DNA of 64,000 nt from assembly GCF_003182355.1 (NCBI RefSeq), contig NZ_QGTW01000007.1, forward strand, positions 206,723 to 270,722, in the 5' to 3' direction. The notes under the pieces were generated by a model, which was given only the letters and a program-made list of their open reading frames with translations, ran no database searches and had not been told where the DNA came from. A program made the translations under genes and the position numbers. Of this stretch, positions 43,233 to 51,455 are shown one piece after another. Source of the stretch: Cytobacillus oceanisediminis. GTDB taxonomy: Bacteria; Bacillota; Bacilli; Bacillales; Cytobacillaceae. Within the stretch, counting starts at the first letter, position 1, and the number at the start of each line of letters is the position of its first letter.

Positions 43233-45128
43233 TTATCGATTCAGCAAGCTTCCAACATAGCGTAGTAATTCATTTGCTGAAGTTGAGTTATAACCATGCT
43301 CGTCAATTAATCTTGCTACCACCTCATTGACCTTCTTCAGCTGCTGCTCATCCGGTGTTTTGGAGGATGTCGTAATCTTTACTACATCCTTCAGATCAGC
43401 AAATAACTTCTTCTGAATGGCTTCACGAAGGCGATCATGTGAATTATAGTCAAACCGCTTTCCTTTTCTCGCATATGCGGAAATGCGGATAAGGATTTCC
43501 TCTCTGAACGCTTTTTTTGCATTTTCCGAAATGCCAATTTGCTCCTCGATGGAACGCATCAGCTTTTCATCCGGGCTGATTTCCTCGCCTGTTAATGGAT
43601 CGCGCAGCTTCGCCTTATTGCAGTATGCCTCGACATTATCAAGATAGTTTTCCATAAGTGTTTTCGCGGATTCTTCATAAGAGTAGACAAACGCTTTCTG
43701 GACTTCTTTTTTGGCGATATCATCATATTCTTTGCGGGCAAGCGAAATAAAGTTCAGGTATCTTTCCTTAAGTTCTGGAGTGATGGATGGATGCTGATCC
43801 AATCCTTCCTTCAGGGAACGCAATACATCAAGTGCATTAATGCTGGTAATGTTTTTGCGGATGATCGTAGAAGAGATCCGGTTAATTACATAACGCGGAT
43901 CAATACCGCTCATGCCTTCATCTGAATGCTCTTTTTTCAATTCATCTACGTCCGCTCTGTTATAGCCTTCTACGCTTTCTCCATCATATAAACGCATTTT
44001 CTTTACTAAATCAATATCGCCTTTTTTCGGATCCTTCAGACGGGTTAAAATCGTAAACATCGCTGCAACTCTCAAGGTATGCGGTGCGATATGCACATTA
44101 GCAACATCGCTTTCGCGAATCATTTTATCGTAAATCTTTTCTTCCTCTGAAACTTTTAGATTATAAGGAACCGGCATGACAATTATCCGGGAATGCAGTG
44201 CTTCGTTTTTCTTGTTTGAAATGAACGAACGGTACTCCGTTTCGTTCGTGTGAGCTACAATAAGCTCATCCGCTGAAATTAAGGCAAAACGCCCTGCTTT
44301 AAAATTCCCTTCCTGTGTGAGAGATAATAAATGCCATAAGAATTTCTCATCGCACTTCAGCATTTCCTGGAATTCCATCATACCGCGGTTTGCCTTGTTC
44401 AGTTCCCCATCGAAGCGATAGGCGCGGGGATCGGATTCTGATCCATATTCAGCAATGGTTGAAAAGTCGATGCTGCCAGTTAAATCGGCAATATCCTGAG
44501 ATTTTGGATCTGAAGGGCTAAAAGTTCCAATTCCTACCCTGCGGTCCTCTGAGAAAATAATTCTCTCAATCATAACATCCTCTATGCGTCCGCCATACTC
44601 TTGTTCGAGACGCATACTATTCAATGGCGATAAGTTTCCTTCAATTCTGATTCCATATTCATCATAAAAGTCCTTACGGAGATGATGCGGAATTAAATGA
44701 AGCGGATCTTCATGCATTGGGCAGCCCTTAATAGCATAGACCGCTCCCCTATCAGAATGAGAATATTGCTCCAAACCTCTTTTTAGCATTGTCACTAATG
44801 TTGATTTACCGCCGCTGACCGGCCCCATTAGTAAAAGGATCCTTTTTCGTACATCCAGGCGTTTGGCTGCCGGATGGAAATATTCCTCTACAAGCCTTTC
44901 AAGCGCTTCTTCAAGGCCAAAAAGCTGATTGCTGAAAAACTGATATCGTTTTTGCCCCTTCACTTCTTCTACACCGGCATCTTTAATCATGTTATATACC
45001 CGTGAATGTGCTGACTGGGCAACCCATGGCTTCTCTTTAACAATTTCTAAATACTCTCCAAAAGTCCCTTCCCATTTAAGCTTTTCCTCTTCATGTCGAT
45101 ACATCTCAATTTTTTTCAGAATATCCAT
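43233..45128 (-). CDS. prkA: serine protein kinase / AAA+ ATPase PrkA
   Basis: A 631-residue protein with the N-terminal AAA+ PrkA domain (Walker A GPVSGGKST at about 102-110) and a C-terminal kinase-like domain. In B. subtilis it is produced in the mother cell and promotes sporulation; the enterobacterial homologue YeaG acts with YeaH under nutrient stress. The ATG at 45126-45128 follows GGGGAGGTC, giving exactly the usual length. It is about 1 kb upstream of yhbH, with small genes between. A SigE-like promoter is present. Confidence 0.95.
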   Translation of the reverse strand: MDILKKIEMYRHEEEKLKWEGTFGEYLEIVKEKPWVAQSAHSRVYNMIKDAGVEEVKGQKRYQFFSNQLFGLEEALERLVEEYFHPAAKRLDVRKRILLLMGPVSGGKSTLVTMLKRGLEQYSHSDRGAVYAIKGCPMHEDPLHLIPHHLRKDFYDEYGIRIEGNLSPLNSMRLEQEYGGRIEDVMIERIIFSEDRRVGIGTFSPSDPKSQDIADLTGSIDFSTIAEYGSESDPRAYRFDGELNKANRGMMEFQEMLKCDEKFLWHLLSLTQEGNFKAGRFALISADELIVAHTNETEYRSFISNKKNEALHSRIIVMPVPYNLKVSEEEKIYDKMIRESDVANVHIAPHTLRVAAMFTILTRLKDPKKGDIDLVKKMRLYDGESVEGYNRADVDELKKEHSDEGMSGIDPRYVINRISSTIIRKNITSINALDVLRSLKEGLDQHPSITPELKERYLNFISLARKEYDDIAKKEVQKAFVYSYEESAKTLMENYLDNVEAYCNKAKLRDPLTGEEISPDEKLMRSIEEQIGISENAKKAFREEILIRISAYARKGKRFDYNSHDRLREAIQKKLFADLKDVVKITTSSKTPDEQQLKKVNEVVARLIDEHGYNSTSANELLRYVGSLLNR

Positions 45129-45168
45129 AAGGACCTCCCCCTGTCGCATTATCAGAGACGATTAATAT

Positions 45169-45197
45169 ACTCTATGCGCTTGGGCAATTGAACATGC
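45169..45197 (-). promoter_or_regulatory. candidate SigE promoter of prkA
   Basis: On the minus strand GCATGTT (-35, 45191-45197), a 14-bp spacer and CATAGAGT (-10, 45169-45176), close to the SigE pattern KMATATT-N14-CATACAMT. prkA is SigE-dependent in B. subtilis. Confidence 0.5.
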
Positions 45198-45371
45198 GTA
45201 TCTATTGAGAGTTTGATTTGTCCTTTTTATGGGGATGGTATATAGGAGTTCTAAATCCTTGGTTAAGAAAAAATTTTGCAGCACAGGCAAGCTGTAAAAA
45301 AAACTCCACACTTTTCATTCACAGCAACCCTGTAATGGGCTATAATAAGCTTATATACTTATTGCAGATTA

Positions 45372-45440
45372 ACGGTCAGTAAAACTCCTTGCTATAATTC
45401 AAGATAAATGAAGGTATTGAAAAGGAGTTAAACTGACCGT
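45372..45440. repeat. long inverted repeat enclosing a TATAAT box
   Basis: The left arm 45372-45390 (ACGGTCAGTAAAACTCCTT) and right arm 45422-45440 (AAGGAGTTAAACTGACCGT) are complementary at 17 of 19 positions. Between them lies TATAAT at 45393-45398. It stands upstream of the 31-residue gene at 45550 and could be an operator around its promoter, or a cruciform/RNA structure. Confidence 0.7.
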
Positions 45441-45463
45441 AAAGGCCCGATTGGCTCAACTAA

Positions 45464-45494
45464 CCATCAGAAGGAATGACATTCCCTCTGATGG
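45464..45494 (+). other. leader hairpin upstream of the 31-residue gene
   Basis: CCATCAGA-A-GGAATG and CATTCC-C-TCTGATGG form a 14-bp stem with one mismatch. It is not followed by a T-run, so it is more likely a leader RNA structure than a terminator. Confidence 0.6.
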
Positions 45495-45549
45495 AAGTTT
45501 CGCTTTATGCTTGCCTATTGACATATTGTTAAAGGAGGATTACATATAC

Positions 45550-45645
45550 ATGGGTACAATTATTATTATCGGTGTAATGGTTGCTTTCCTTGCTGCTATT
45601 TTTGCTGCTGGATATGATGACAAGCCAGGCGTAAACAACAAATAA
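45550..45645 (+). CDS. 31-residue single-span membrane peptide
   Basis: MGTIIIIGVMVAFLAAIFAA followed by a polar tail GYDDKPGVNNK: one membrane segment with a short hydrophilic C-terminus. AAAGGAGG lies 11 bases upstream of the ATG. The frame is open to 45451, but that longer form lacks a site and would span the leader hairpin. A strong terminator follows. Size and shape resemble small regulatory membrane peptides of Bacillus; function unknown. Confidence 0.7.
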   Translation: MGTIIIIGVMVAFLAAIFAAGYDDKPGVNNK

Positions 45646-45671
45646 GCTGCTGATATATCAGCAGCTTTTTT
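45644..45671 (+). terminator. Terminator of the 31-residue gene
   Basis: AAGCTGCTGATA and TATCAGCAGCTT form a perfect palindromic stem, followed by TTTT. Confidence 0.85.
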
Positions 45672-45685
45672 CTTTGGTTTAAATT

Positions 45686-46435
45686 TTATTTTAAATCCAT
45701 TTTCTTCCCTTGAACAAAATCCTTCATATACATTCTTGTCTGTTTTTCCATCATGCCGCCGATTTGGCCGGTCCATGTGTCCATCCGTCTGCCACCCGTC
45801 CGCTCATTATAGTATTCGGAAATAATTCTGTTATACATTTCAAGCTCCTCGCGAAAGCCTTCTTCATCCTGCTTGTATTCATTTTCATGATAAATATGCT
45901 GAAGGGGCAGCCTTGGCTTTTTATCATTCTTTTTGGAAGGATAACCTACTGCCAATCCAAACAACGGAATAACACGATCCGGCGTTTTCAAAAGCTCTGC
46001 AACACCTTCTAGATTATTTCTAATACCGCCAATATAGCAAATTCCCATTCCCATGGATTCAGCGGCAATAACAGCATTCTGTGCTGCCAATGCTGCATCT
46101 ATAATTGCCACCATAAACTTTTCAGTGCTTTCTATTGTAGGAATCACTTCTTTGTTCTCCATTTGGCCAATCACCTCATGGCGATGCAAATCTGCACAAA
46201 AAACAAAGAAATGCCCATTTTCAGCAACATAGCTTTGATTGCCGGCGAACTCTGCCAGTTTTGCTTTTTTCTCTTTATCCGTGACCCCAATTATCGAATA
46301 GGCCTGTACAAAGCTTGAAGTAGAAGCTGCCTGAGCAGACAGCACGATGGTTTCAATTTGTTCCCTGGTTAAAGGCTTGTCCTCAAAATGCCGGACTGAA
46401 CGATGGTCCATAAGCAGATTGGTTACTTCATTCAT
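45686..46435 (-). CDS. NADPH-dependent nitro/flavin reductase (NfrA/NfsA family)
   Basis: A 249-residue FMN-dependent oxidoreductase. Family motifs are the N-terminal DHRSVRHFEDKPL (FMN phosphate), AQAASTSSFVQAYSIIGV, AAESMGMGICYIGGIRNN and FGLAVGYP. It matches NfrA1/NfrA2 (YcnD) of B. subtilis, which reduce FMN, nitroaromatics and chromate. The substrate is not certain. A GGGATGAG site lies before the ATG. Confidence 0.9.
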   Translation of the reverse strand: MNEVTNLLMDHRSVRHFEDKPLTREQIETIVLSAQAASTSSFVQAYSIIGVTDKEKKAKLAEFAGNQSYVAENGHFFVFCADLHRHEVIGQMENKEVIPTIESTEKFMVAIIDAALAAQNAVIAAESMGMGICYIGGIRNNLEGVAELLKTPDRVIPLFGLAVGYPSKKNDKKPRLPLQHIYHENEYKQDEEGFREELEMYNRIISEYYNERTGGRRMDTWTGQIGGMMEKQTRMYMKDFVQGKKMDLK

Positions 46436-46494
46436 TACATCTCATCCCTTTCCATATATACCCTTTCATTTTACCCAGAAATGAAAGATTTCTC

Positions 46495-46524
46495 CAAAGG
46501 AAAAGGCCTGACGGAAATCAGGCC
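46495..46524 (-). terminator. Terminator of trmL
   Basis: GGCCTGA and TCAGGCC form a 7-bp stem with a 6-nt loop, followed by TTTTCCTTT on the minus strand. Confidence 0.75.
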
Positions 46525-46535
46525 ACGAGCAAGCT

Positions 46536-47018
46536 CTATTTTAAATGTAAATAATCCTGCTGGCGCAGTGCTTCATAGACAAGAATGGCTGCTGTGTTTG
46601 ATAAATTCAGCGAACGGACGTTGTCGTTCATCGGGATTCTTAAAGCACGATCTTTATTGTTTTCAATAACATCCTTTGGAAGGCCAGTCGTTTCCTTGCC
46701 AAAAATAAAATAGTAATCTTTGTCCACATTGCTGTAATCAAATGTGGAATGCGGCTTGCTGCCGTACTTCGTTAAATAGAAGTATTCACCGCCTTCACTA
46801 TTTTTAAAGAAGGCATCAAGTGAATCATGATAAATAATATTTACATATTGCCAATAATCCAATCCGGCACGCTTCAGCATTTTATCATCAGTGGAAAAGC
46901 CAAGCGGACGGATCAAATGCAATGTTGTATCGGTTGCCGCACAAGTACGGGCAATATTTCCTGTGTTAGCCGGAATTTCTGGCTGGTATAATACTACATG
47001 CAATGCCACGTTTTTCAC
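46536..47018 (-). CDS. trmL: tRNA (cytidine(34)/uridine(34)-2'-O)-methyltransferase TrmL (CspR)
   Basis: A 160-residue SPOUT methyltransferase acting on the wobble position of tRNA-Leu isoacceptors. SPOUT knot motifs are PEIPANTGNIARTCAATDTTLHL, IFGKETTGLP and RIPMNDNVRSLNLSNTAAI. B. subtilis CspR lies near yhbB and queG, as here. The presence of both Leu tRNAs (CAA, UAA), known TrmL targets, in the array at 62 kb is coincidental but consistent. Confidence 0.95.
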   Translation of the reverse strand: MKNVALHVVLYQPEIPANTGNIARTCAATDTTLHLIRPLGFSTDDKMLKRAGLDYWQYVNIIYHDSLDAFFKNSEGGEYFYLTKYGSKPHSTFDYSNVDKDYYFIFGKETTGLPKDVIENNKDRALRIPMNDNVRSLNLSNTAAILVYEALRQQDYLHLK

Positions 47019-47069
47019 CTCTAAATTATACTCTCATGCTATTATATCACTTTGACTTCCTCTTACAAA

Positions 47070-47951
47070 TTACCTGTCATCGGTGATTGTGAAAAATTTA
47101 TACTTTATGTTGGGTGTGTATGCCGTTGAGTCTTCATAAGCCCAATATCGCATCCTGCTGTTATAAGTATGGGCATTGACTAAAGGCATTCCTGCAGCAT
47201 CTTTTCCGGTAACAATGGTCGTATGGTCAAACCGCCCATCTCCCTGAAAATCATAGCAAATGACATCTCCCAGTAAGAGCTGATCCGGACTGGAGACCTC
47301 TTTTGCCCTTAAACCTGCATTCGAACTCGGCAGATATAATCTCATCGAATTAGCGACCGACCAGCTGAAGCTCCAGTTTTCGCTCCTCATCCACCACCCT
47401 TTTCCGCGGTTTGGATACCCCCTCATAGGGCCGCCCCCTACATGTAGGCACTGGGAAATATAATTGGTACAATCCACCTCGAATTTTTTATAGGCCGGAT
47501 TATAGCTGTTCCACCATTTTTCTGCATATTGTACGGCTTTCATCCGGTCATATTTATATTCTAATCTCTTTTCTTCCCCTTCATTCTCGCGGATTAACCG
47601 GTCTTGTTCCACCTGGATATCTTTAAAAGGATTTTTCTCCTGATCCTCGACTAAAACTCCTTTATAAAATTCAGCTATGCGCTCTTCAATTTCCTCTTCC
47701 ATATAGAGCATGCCCTTTTGCTTAATTAAGTATTTGAAGTGGACATTGTATTCAACCGGCTTGACATCATCTTTCTCAGCACCAACTCTGGTAACTTTCC
47801 CAGTGGCCTGAGCTTTAACAATTTCCCCTGAGCGGCTGGACAAAGATTCCTTCTTCTTTTCAATTTTGGGGCAAGTATGAATCGAATTCCTCGGATGGGA
47901 AACGCACTGCTGCACTCTTTTAATTAAAAGCTCCTGAAGCTGGTTCCTCAC
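47070..47951 (-). CDS. yhbB: amidase-domain protein YhbB
   Basis: A 293-residue protein. The N-terminal half is charged and helical. The C-terminal domain (about 140-290) is the putative amidase domain (Amidase_6) with a likely catalytic Cys in VDCTNYISQCLHVGG and His in FDHTTIVTG. The GTG at 47949-47951 has GAGGAGTGA at good spacing; longer in-frame starts have none. No signal peptide is seen with this start. B. subtilis YhbB lies next to cspR and queG and is a putative cell-wall amidase. Confidence 0.85.
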   Translation of the reverse strand: MRNQLQELLIKRVQQCVSHPRNSIHTCPKIEKKKESLSSRSGEIVKAQATGKVTRVGAEKDDVKPVEYNVHFKYLIKQKGMLYMEEEIEERIAEFYKGVLVEDQEKNPFKDIQVEQDRLIRENEGEEKRLEYKYDRMKAVQYAEKWWNSYNPAYKKFEVDCTNYISQCLHVGGGPMRGYPNRGKGWWMRSENWSFSWSVANSMRLYLPSSNAGLRAKEVSSPDQLLLGDVICYDFQGDGRFDHTTIVTGKDAAGMPLVNAHTYNSRMRYWAYEDSTAYTPNIKYKFFTITDDR

Positions 47952-48151
47952 GTATCTCACTCCTCTCATACTCAATACATATGAGGACGGTGAATGGACC
48001 TTGCTTAAATTTTGCTCAAAAGGCAGCAATTTTAAGGGATGGCAGGCAGATTTTCAATTTAGGTGCTTATTTCATAAACAATAGAATGCTTTATCTCTCT
48101 AGTCGGGTTGCTTTTCTATGCACAAGAAACTTTTCTCTGCTTAGATTGCAT

Positions 48152-48182
48152 AAAAAAATGAGGAGGAAAATTCCCCCTCATT
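48152..48182 (-). terminator. Terminator of queG
   Basis: ATGAGG-GGGAA and TTCCTCCTCAT (one bulge) followed by TTTTTTT on the minus strand. Confidence 0.75.
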
Positions 48183-49314
48183 ACTGTTCTATATAACTTA
48201 AGCCATTTTCGATTTCTGCAAGAACCTCTTCATCTTTTTCCTGCTGTAAAGCTAGTTCCAGAGCTGAAAGAGATTCTTCACCTCCAATTTTCCCCAGTGC
48301 CCAGGCTGCCGTTCCCCTGATTACTGGCCGCGGATCAGTTGTCATGACTTTAATCAGATCACCGATCGCTGTTTCATCTTTATAATGGGCCAATCCAATA
48401 ATAGCATTTCGCTGAATTGGCTTCTTTCCTCTCCAGGAGCCTGAAACAGGGCCGAACTTTTCCTTAAATTCACGGTTTCTAATGAAAAGCAGCGGCCTAA
48501 GAAGCGGTTTGGCAACTTCCGGATCCGGCTCCATCTCTTCATGAAAATGAAAGTCCTTGCCTTTATTTTCAGGGCAGACTGTTTGGCAGGTATCACAGCC
48601 ATAAAGCCTGTTCCCAAGCTTTTCTCTATAAGGTTCTGCCAAGAAACCTTTTGTCTGCGTTAAGAAAGCAATACACTTCTGTGCATCGAGCTGCCCGCCC
48701 TGGATTAAAGCTCCCGTCGGACACACCTCAACACATTTATTGCAGCTGCCGCATCTGTCCTCCATTGGCTCATCAGATTCAAACGGAAGGTTCGTAATCA
48801 TTTCTCCCAGGTACACATACGAACCAAATTCCGGTGTAATGATGGAACAGTTTTTTCCGCTCCAGCCAATGCCAGCCCGCTGTGCAACTGCCCTATCCAC
48901 AAGCTCGCCTGTATCCACCATTGATTTGCAGATCGCTTCAGGCACCCTCGCTTGAATAAATTCTTCAAGCTTTTGAAGGCGGTCTCTCAATACATGGTGA
49001 TAGTCTTTACCCCACGAAGCACGGCAAAAGACCCCTCGTCTCTCACCCTTTTTGCTGATAGCTCTTATCTTCATTTTTGAAGGATATGCTAGGGCAATCG
49101 AGATTATCGACCTCGGTTTGTCCACTAAAAGCCCCGGATTTACCCTCTTTTCAATATCAGGCTCTTCAAAGCCTGACTGATACTGAAGCTCCTGCTGCCT
49201 GATCAGCCTATTCTTCATCTCGTCAAAAGTGCTCGCCGTTGTAAATCCGATTTTATCAATCCCGATTGTTTTGCTGTACTCAATTACTTCTTGCTTGAAC
49301 TGTGCAAAGTCCAT
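48181..49314 (-). CDS. queG: epoxyqueuosine reductase QueG
   Basis: A 377-residue cobalamin- and Fe-S-dependent enzyme for the last step of queuosine synthesis in tRNA. The N-terminal cobalamin domain contains DTGELVDRAVAQRAGIGW. The two [4Fe-4S] clusters are marked by CGSCNKCVEVCPTGA and CDTCQTVCPENK. The C-terminal HEAT-like repeats (about 310-377, PVIRGTAAWALGKIGG) bind tRNA. GGGAGG precedes the ATG. The gene is yhbA in B. subtilis. Confidence 0.95.
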   Translation of the reverse strand: MDFAQFKQEVIEYSKTIGIDKIGFTTASTFDEMKNRLIRQQELQYQSGFEEPDIEKRVNPGLLVDKPRSIISIALAYPSKMKIRAISKKGERRGVFCRASWGKDYHHVLRDRLQKLEEFIQARVPEAICKSMVDTGELVDRAVAQRAGIGWSGKNCSIITPEFGSYVYLGEMITNLPFESDEPMEDRCGSCNKCVEVCPTGALIQGGQLDAQKCIAFLTQTKGFLAEPYREKLGNRLYGCDTCQTVCPENKGKDFHFHEEMEPDPEVAKPLLRPLLFIRNREFKEKFGPVSGSWRGKKPIQRNAIIGLAHYKDETAIGDLIKVMTTDPRPVIRGTAAWALGKIGGEESLSALELALQQEKDEEVLAEIENGLSYIEQ

Positions 49315-49422
49315 ATCGAAAACCTCCCTTCGATGAAAATTTATATATTTATAAGGTCATTATTTATAGAAACATCGCTTATTATGATAAACTATTTTAA
49401 AGTGAATTTGGAGGTGGAAAGC

Positions 49423-50091
49423 TTGGAAATTACGATTTCCCCCGAGTTGTGCGAACTATTTCCGCAGTTTAAAATCGGTATTATTACATATACAAATATA
49501 GAAGTCGGACAGTCACCGCAAATGGTAAAAGGCCGTCTCCAGCTGTTCCAGGAATCTATCTATTTTGATTTAGAGGATAAAAACGTCACAGACCTGGAAG
49601 GCATTAAAGAATGGAGACAGATCTTCAAGACAGCAGGAAAGGATCCCAACCGCTACCGTCATTCTGCTGAAGCACTGTACCGAAGAATTAAAAAGCAGAA
49701 TTACCTGCAGCCAGTCAATAGCTTAATTGATATTAACAATTTCTTCTCATTGGAATATCAAATTCCGATTGGCGTTTATGATGCAGACAAGCTTTCTGGT
49801 GATTTATCTATCAGGCTTGGCAAAGAAGGAGATGAATATAACGGTTTAAACGGAAGACCCAATTCACTGGCCAATTTAATTATTAGCGAAGATGAAGCGG
49901 GACCCTTTGGGAGCCCATTCGTCGACTCTGAAAGAACAGCTGTGACAGAACAAACAAAAAATGCCGTTCAAATCATCTATTTGCGCCCTTCACTTAAAAC
50001 CGAGCAAGCTGAGAAAATGGTTGAATCATTAATGAACATGTACACACAAGTCCATGGGGGCGAAGGGAACTTTAAGGTAATCGGGTGCTAA
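49423..50091 (+). CDS. B3/B4 tRNA-binding domain protein
   Basis: A 222-residue protein consisting of a stand-alone B3/B4 domain, related to the editing domain of phenylalanyl-tRNA synthetase beta (KDPNRYRHSAEALYRRIKK, IPIGVYDADKLSGD). Such proteins may edit mischarged tRNAs, but the role is unproved. The TTG at 49423 is preferred because GGAGGTGG lies seven bases upstream; the frame extends upstream without a comparable site. It is divergent from queG. A tRNA gene follows on the other strand. Confidence 0.85.
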   Translation: MEITISPELCELFPQFKIGIITYTNIEVGQSPQMVKGRLQLFQESIYFDLEDKNVTDLEGIKEWRQIFKTAGKDPNRYRHSAEALYRRIKKQNYLQPVNSLIDINNFFSLEYQIPIGVYDADKLSGDLSIRLGKEGDEYNGLNGRPNSLANLIISEDEAGPFGSPFVDSERTAVTEQTKNAVQIIYLRPSLKTEQAEKMVESLMNMYTQVHGGEGNFKVIGC

Positions 50092-50105
50092 ATGCACCCT
50101 TTTAT

Positions 50106-50135
50106 TTCGACAAAATTCGGGTGGTACCTGGTACC
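50106..50135 (-). repeat. 30-bp dispersed unit with GGTACC palindrome (inverted copy)
   Basis: TTCGACAAAATTCGGGT followed by GGTACCTGGTACC, the inverted counterpart of 19973-20002 with one central base different. It lies between the B3/B4 gene and the tRNA-Gly terminator. Confidence 0.7.
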
Positions 50136-50149
50136 GGATAATAGCCAAA

Positions 50150-50196
50150 AATGAAAAAACGCAATACCTCGTTCTTTTTGAACGAAACACTGCGTT
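50150..50196 (-). terminator. Terminator of the tRNA-Gly gene
   Basis: On the minus strand AACGCA..TTCGTTC and GAACGA..TGCGTT form a long, slightly imperfect stem around AAAAA, followed by TTTTTT. Confidence 0.85.
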
Positions 50197-50205
50197 GGCT
50201 ATGTA

Positions 50206-50279
50206 TGGAGCGGGTGAAGGGAATCGAACCCTCATCATCAGCTTGGAAGGCTGAGGTTTTACCACTAAACTACACCCGC
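50206..50279 (-). tRNA. tRNA-Gly (UCC)
   Basis: Complete cloverleaf on the minus strand: GCGGGTG acceptor, CTTCCAA anticodon loop, GGTTCGATTCC T-arm, CACCCGC-T-CCA with encoded CCA. A solitary tRNA gene with its own terminator, about 12 kb from the large array. Confidence 0.95.
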
Positions 50280-50412
50280 ATTTTTATTTATCTTAAATTT
50301 AACCACTTTGTCGAATCTTATCAAAAGCTAAATAGCCCCGATAACGAATCAACTATTTAATAGTACTAAATTCAGCAGAAATGGTCAACCCTTTTTGAGA
50401 AATTTGTCGAAA

Positions 50413-50450
50413 GAAAGTGCCGGAGAGAATGATCATTTCCACTTCGGCAC
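50413..50450 (-). terminator. Terminator of the sugar-catabolic operon
   Basis: On the minus strand GTGCCG and CGGCAC enclose an inner GAAATGATCATTC fold, followed by TTTCTTTC. Confidence 0.65.
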
Positions 50451-50466
50451 CTCTTGAAAATCAGAG

Positions 50467-51435
50467 TTATACCCACCACATGGAAGCAGGCTGCTCTTCA
50501 ATTAAGATAGAGTTTAAATTCTTAACTGCCCGTGTAAATCCTTCATCAATCGACATTAGCGGATCTTCGTGCTCGATGCTGACGACATAATCGTATCCGA
50601 ACGTCCGTAAGGCGCTCATCATGTCCGACCATTCCTGCAGGCTGTGTCCGCACCCTACTGACCGGAACGTCCACGCTCTTGTCTGGACATGGCCATATGG
50701 CTGCATATCCGTTAAGCCGTACATATTTACATTTTCCTGGTCAATATAGGTGTCTTTTGCATGGAAGTGGTGAATAGCATTTTCTTTCCCCAGTATTTTA
50801 ATGGCTGCAATAGGGTCGATTCCCTGCCACCATAAATGGCTTGGGTCCAAATTGGCCCCGATTGCCTCACAGGTTTCTTCCCTTAATTTTAAAAGCGTAT
50901 AAGGTGTATGCACAAGAAAACCGCCGTGGAGCTCCAGCCCGATTTTGACATTATGTTCCGTTGCAAACTTCCCGGCTTTTTTCCAGTAAGGAATAAGCTT
51001 TTTTTCCCATTGCCACTTTAAAACATCACCATATTCATTTGGCCATGGAGAAACAGGCCAATTAGGATGCTTGGCATCTTCCCCATCACCCGCTGTTCCG
51101 GAAAAACAGTTTACAACCGGAACATTCATCAAGCTTGCCAGTTTGATGGTATCAAATAACACTCTGTCTGATTCCTCAGCAAAAGCTTTATCAGGTGAAA
51201 TCGGATTGCCATGGCAGCTGAATGCGCTGATTTCCAGTCCTCTGGAAGTAACCTTTTCCACATAATCTTGGCGAAGGTCTTCATTTTCCAATAGCTCCTG
51301 CAGATTGCAATGGGCATTTCCGGGATAAGCACCCGTTCCGATTTCGACTGCCTTTAGCCCAGCAGCCTTCACATGGTCAAGCATATCCTCAAAGTTTTTT
51401 TCCGCAAAAAGAACCGTAAACACTCCGAGCTTCAC
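50467..51435 (-). CDS. sugar phosphate isomerase/epimerase (AP endonuclease-like TIM barrel)
   Basis: A 322-residue xylose isomerase-like TIM barrel. Metal ligands are suggested by GLELHGGF, GANLDPSHLWWQ, HFHAKDTY and SIEHEDP. Relatives include IolE, hydroxypyruvate isomerase and 3-keto-glucoside epimerase YcjR. It is the last gene of the unit with two Gfo/Idh/MocA dehydrogenases and ThuA, so epimerisation or cleavage of a keto-sugar is the likely job; that is inference. The start is GTG after AGGAGGGG. Confidence 0.85.
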   Translation of the reverse strand: MKLGVFTVLFAEKNFEDMLDHVKAAGLKAVEIGTGAYPGNAHCNLQELLENEDLRQDYVEKVTSRGLEISAFSCHGNPISPDKAFAEESDRVLFDTIKLASLMNVPVVNCFSGTAGDGEDAKHPNWPVSPWPNEYGDVLKWQWEKKLIPYWKKAGKFATEHNVKIGLELHGGFLVHTPYTLLKLREETCEAIGANLDPSHLWWQGIDPIAAIKILGKENAIHHFHAKDTYIDQENVNMYGLTDMQPYGHVQTRAWTFRSVGCGHSLQEWSDMMSALRTFGYDYVVSIEHEDPLMSIDEGFTRAVKNLNSILIEEQPASMWWV

Positions 51436-51455
51436 AAGTGTCCCCTCCTGCTTCT

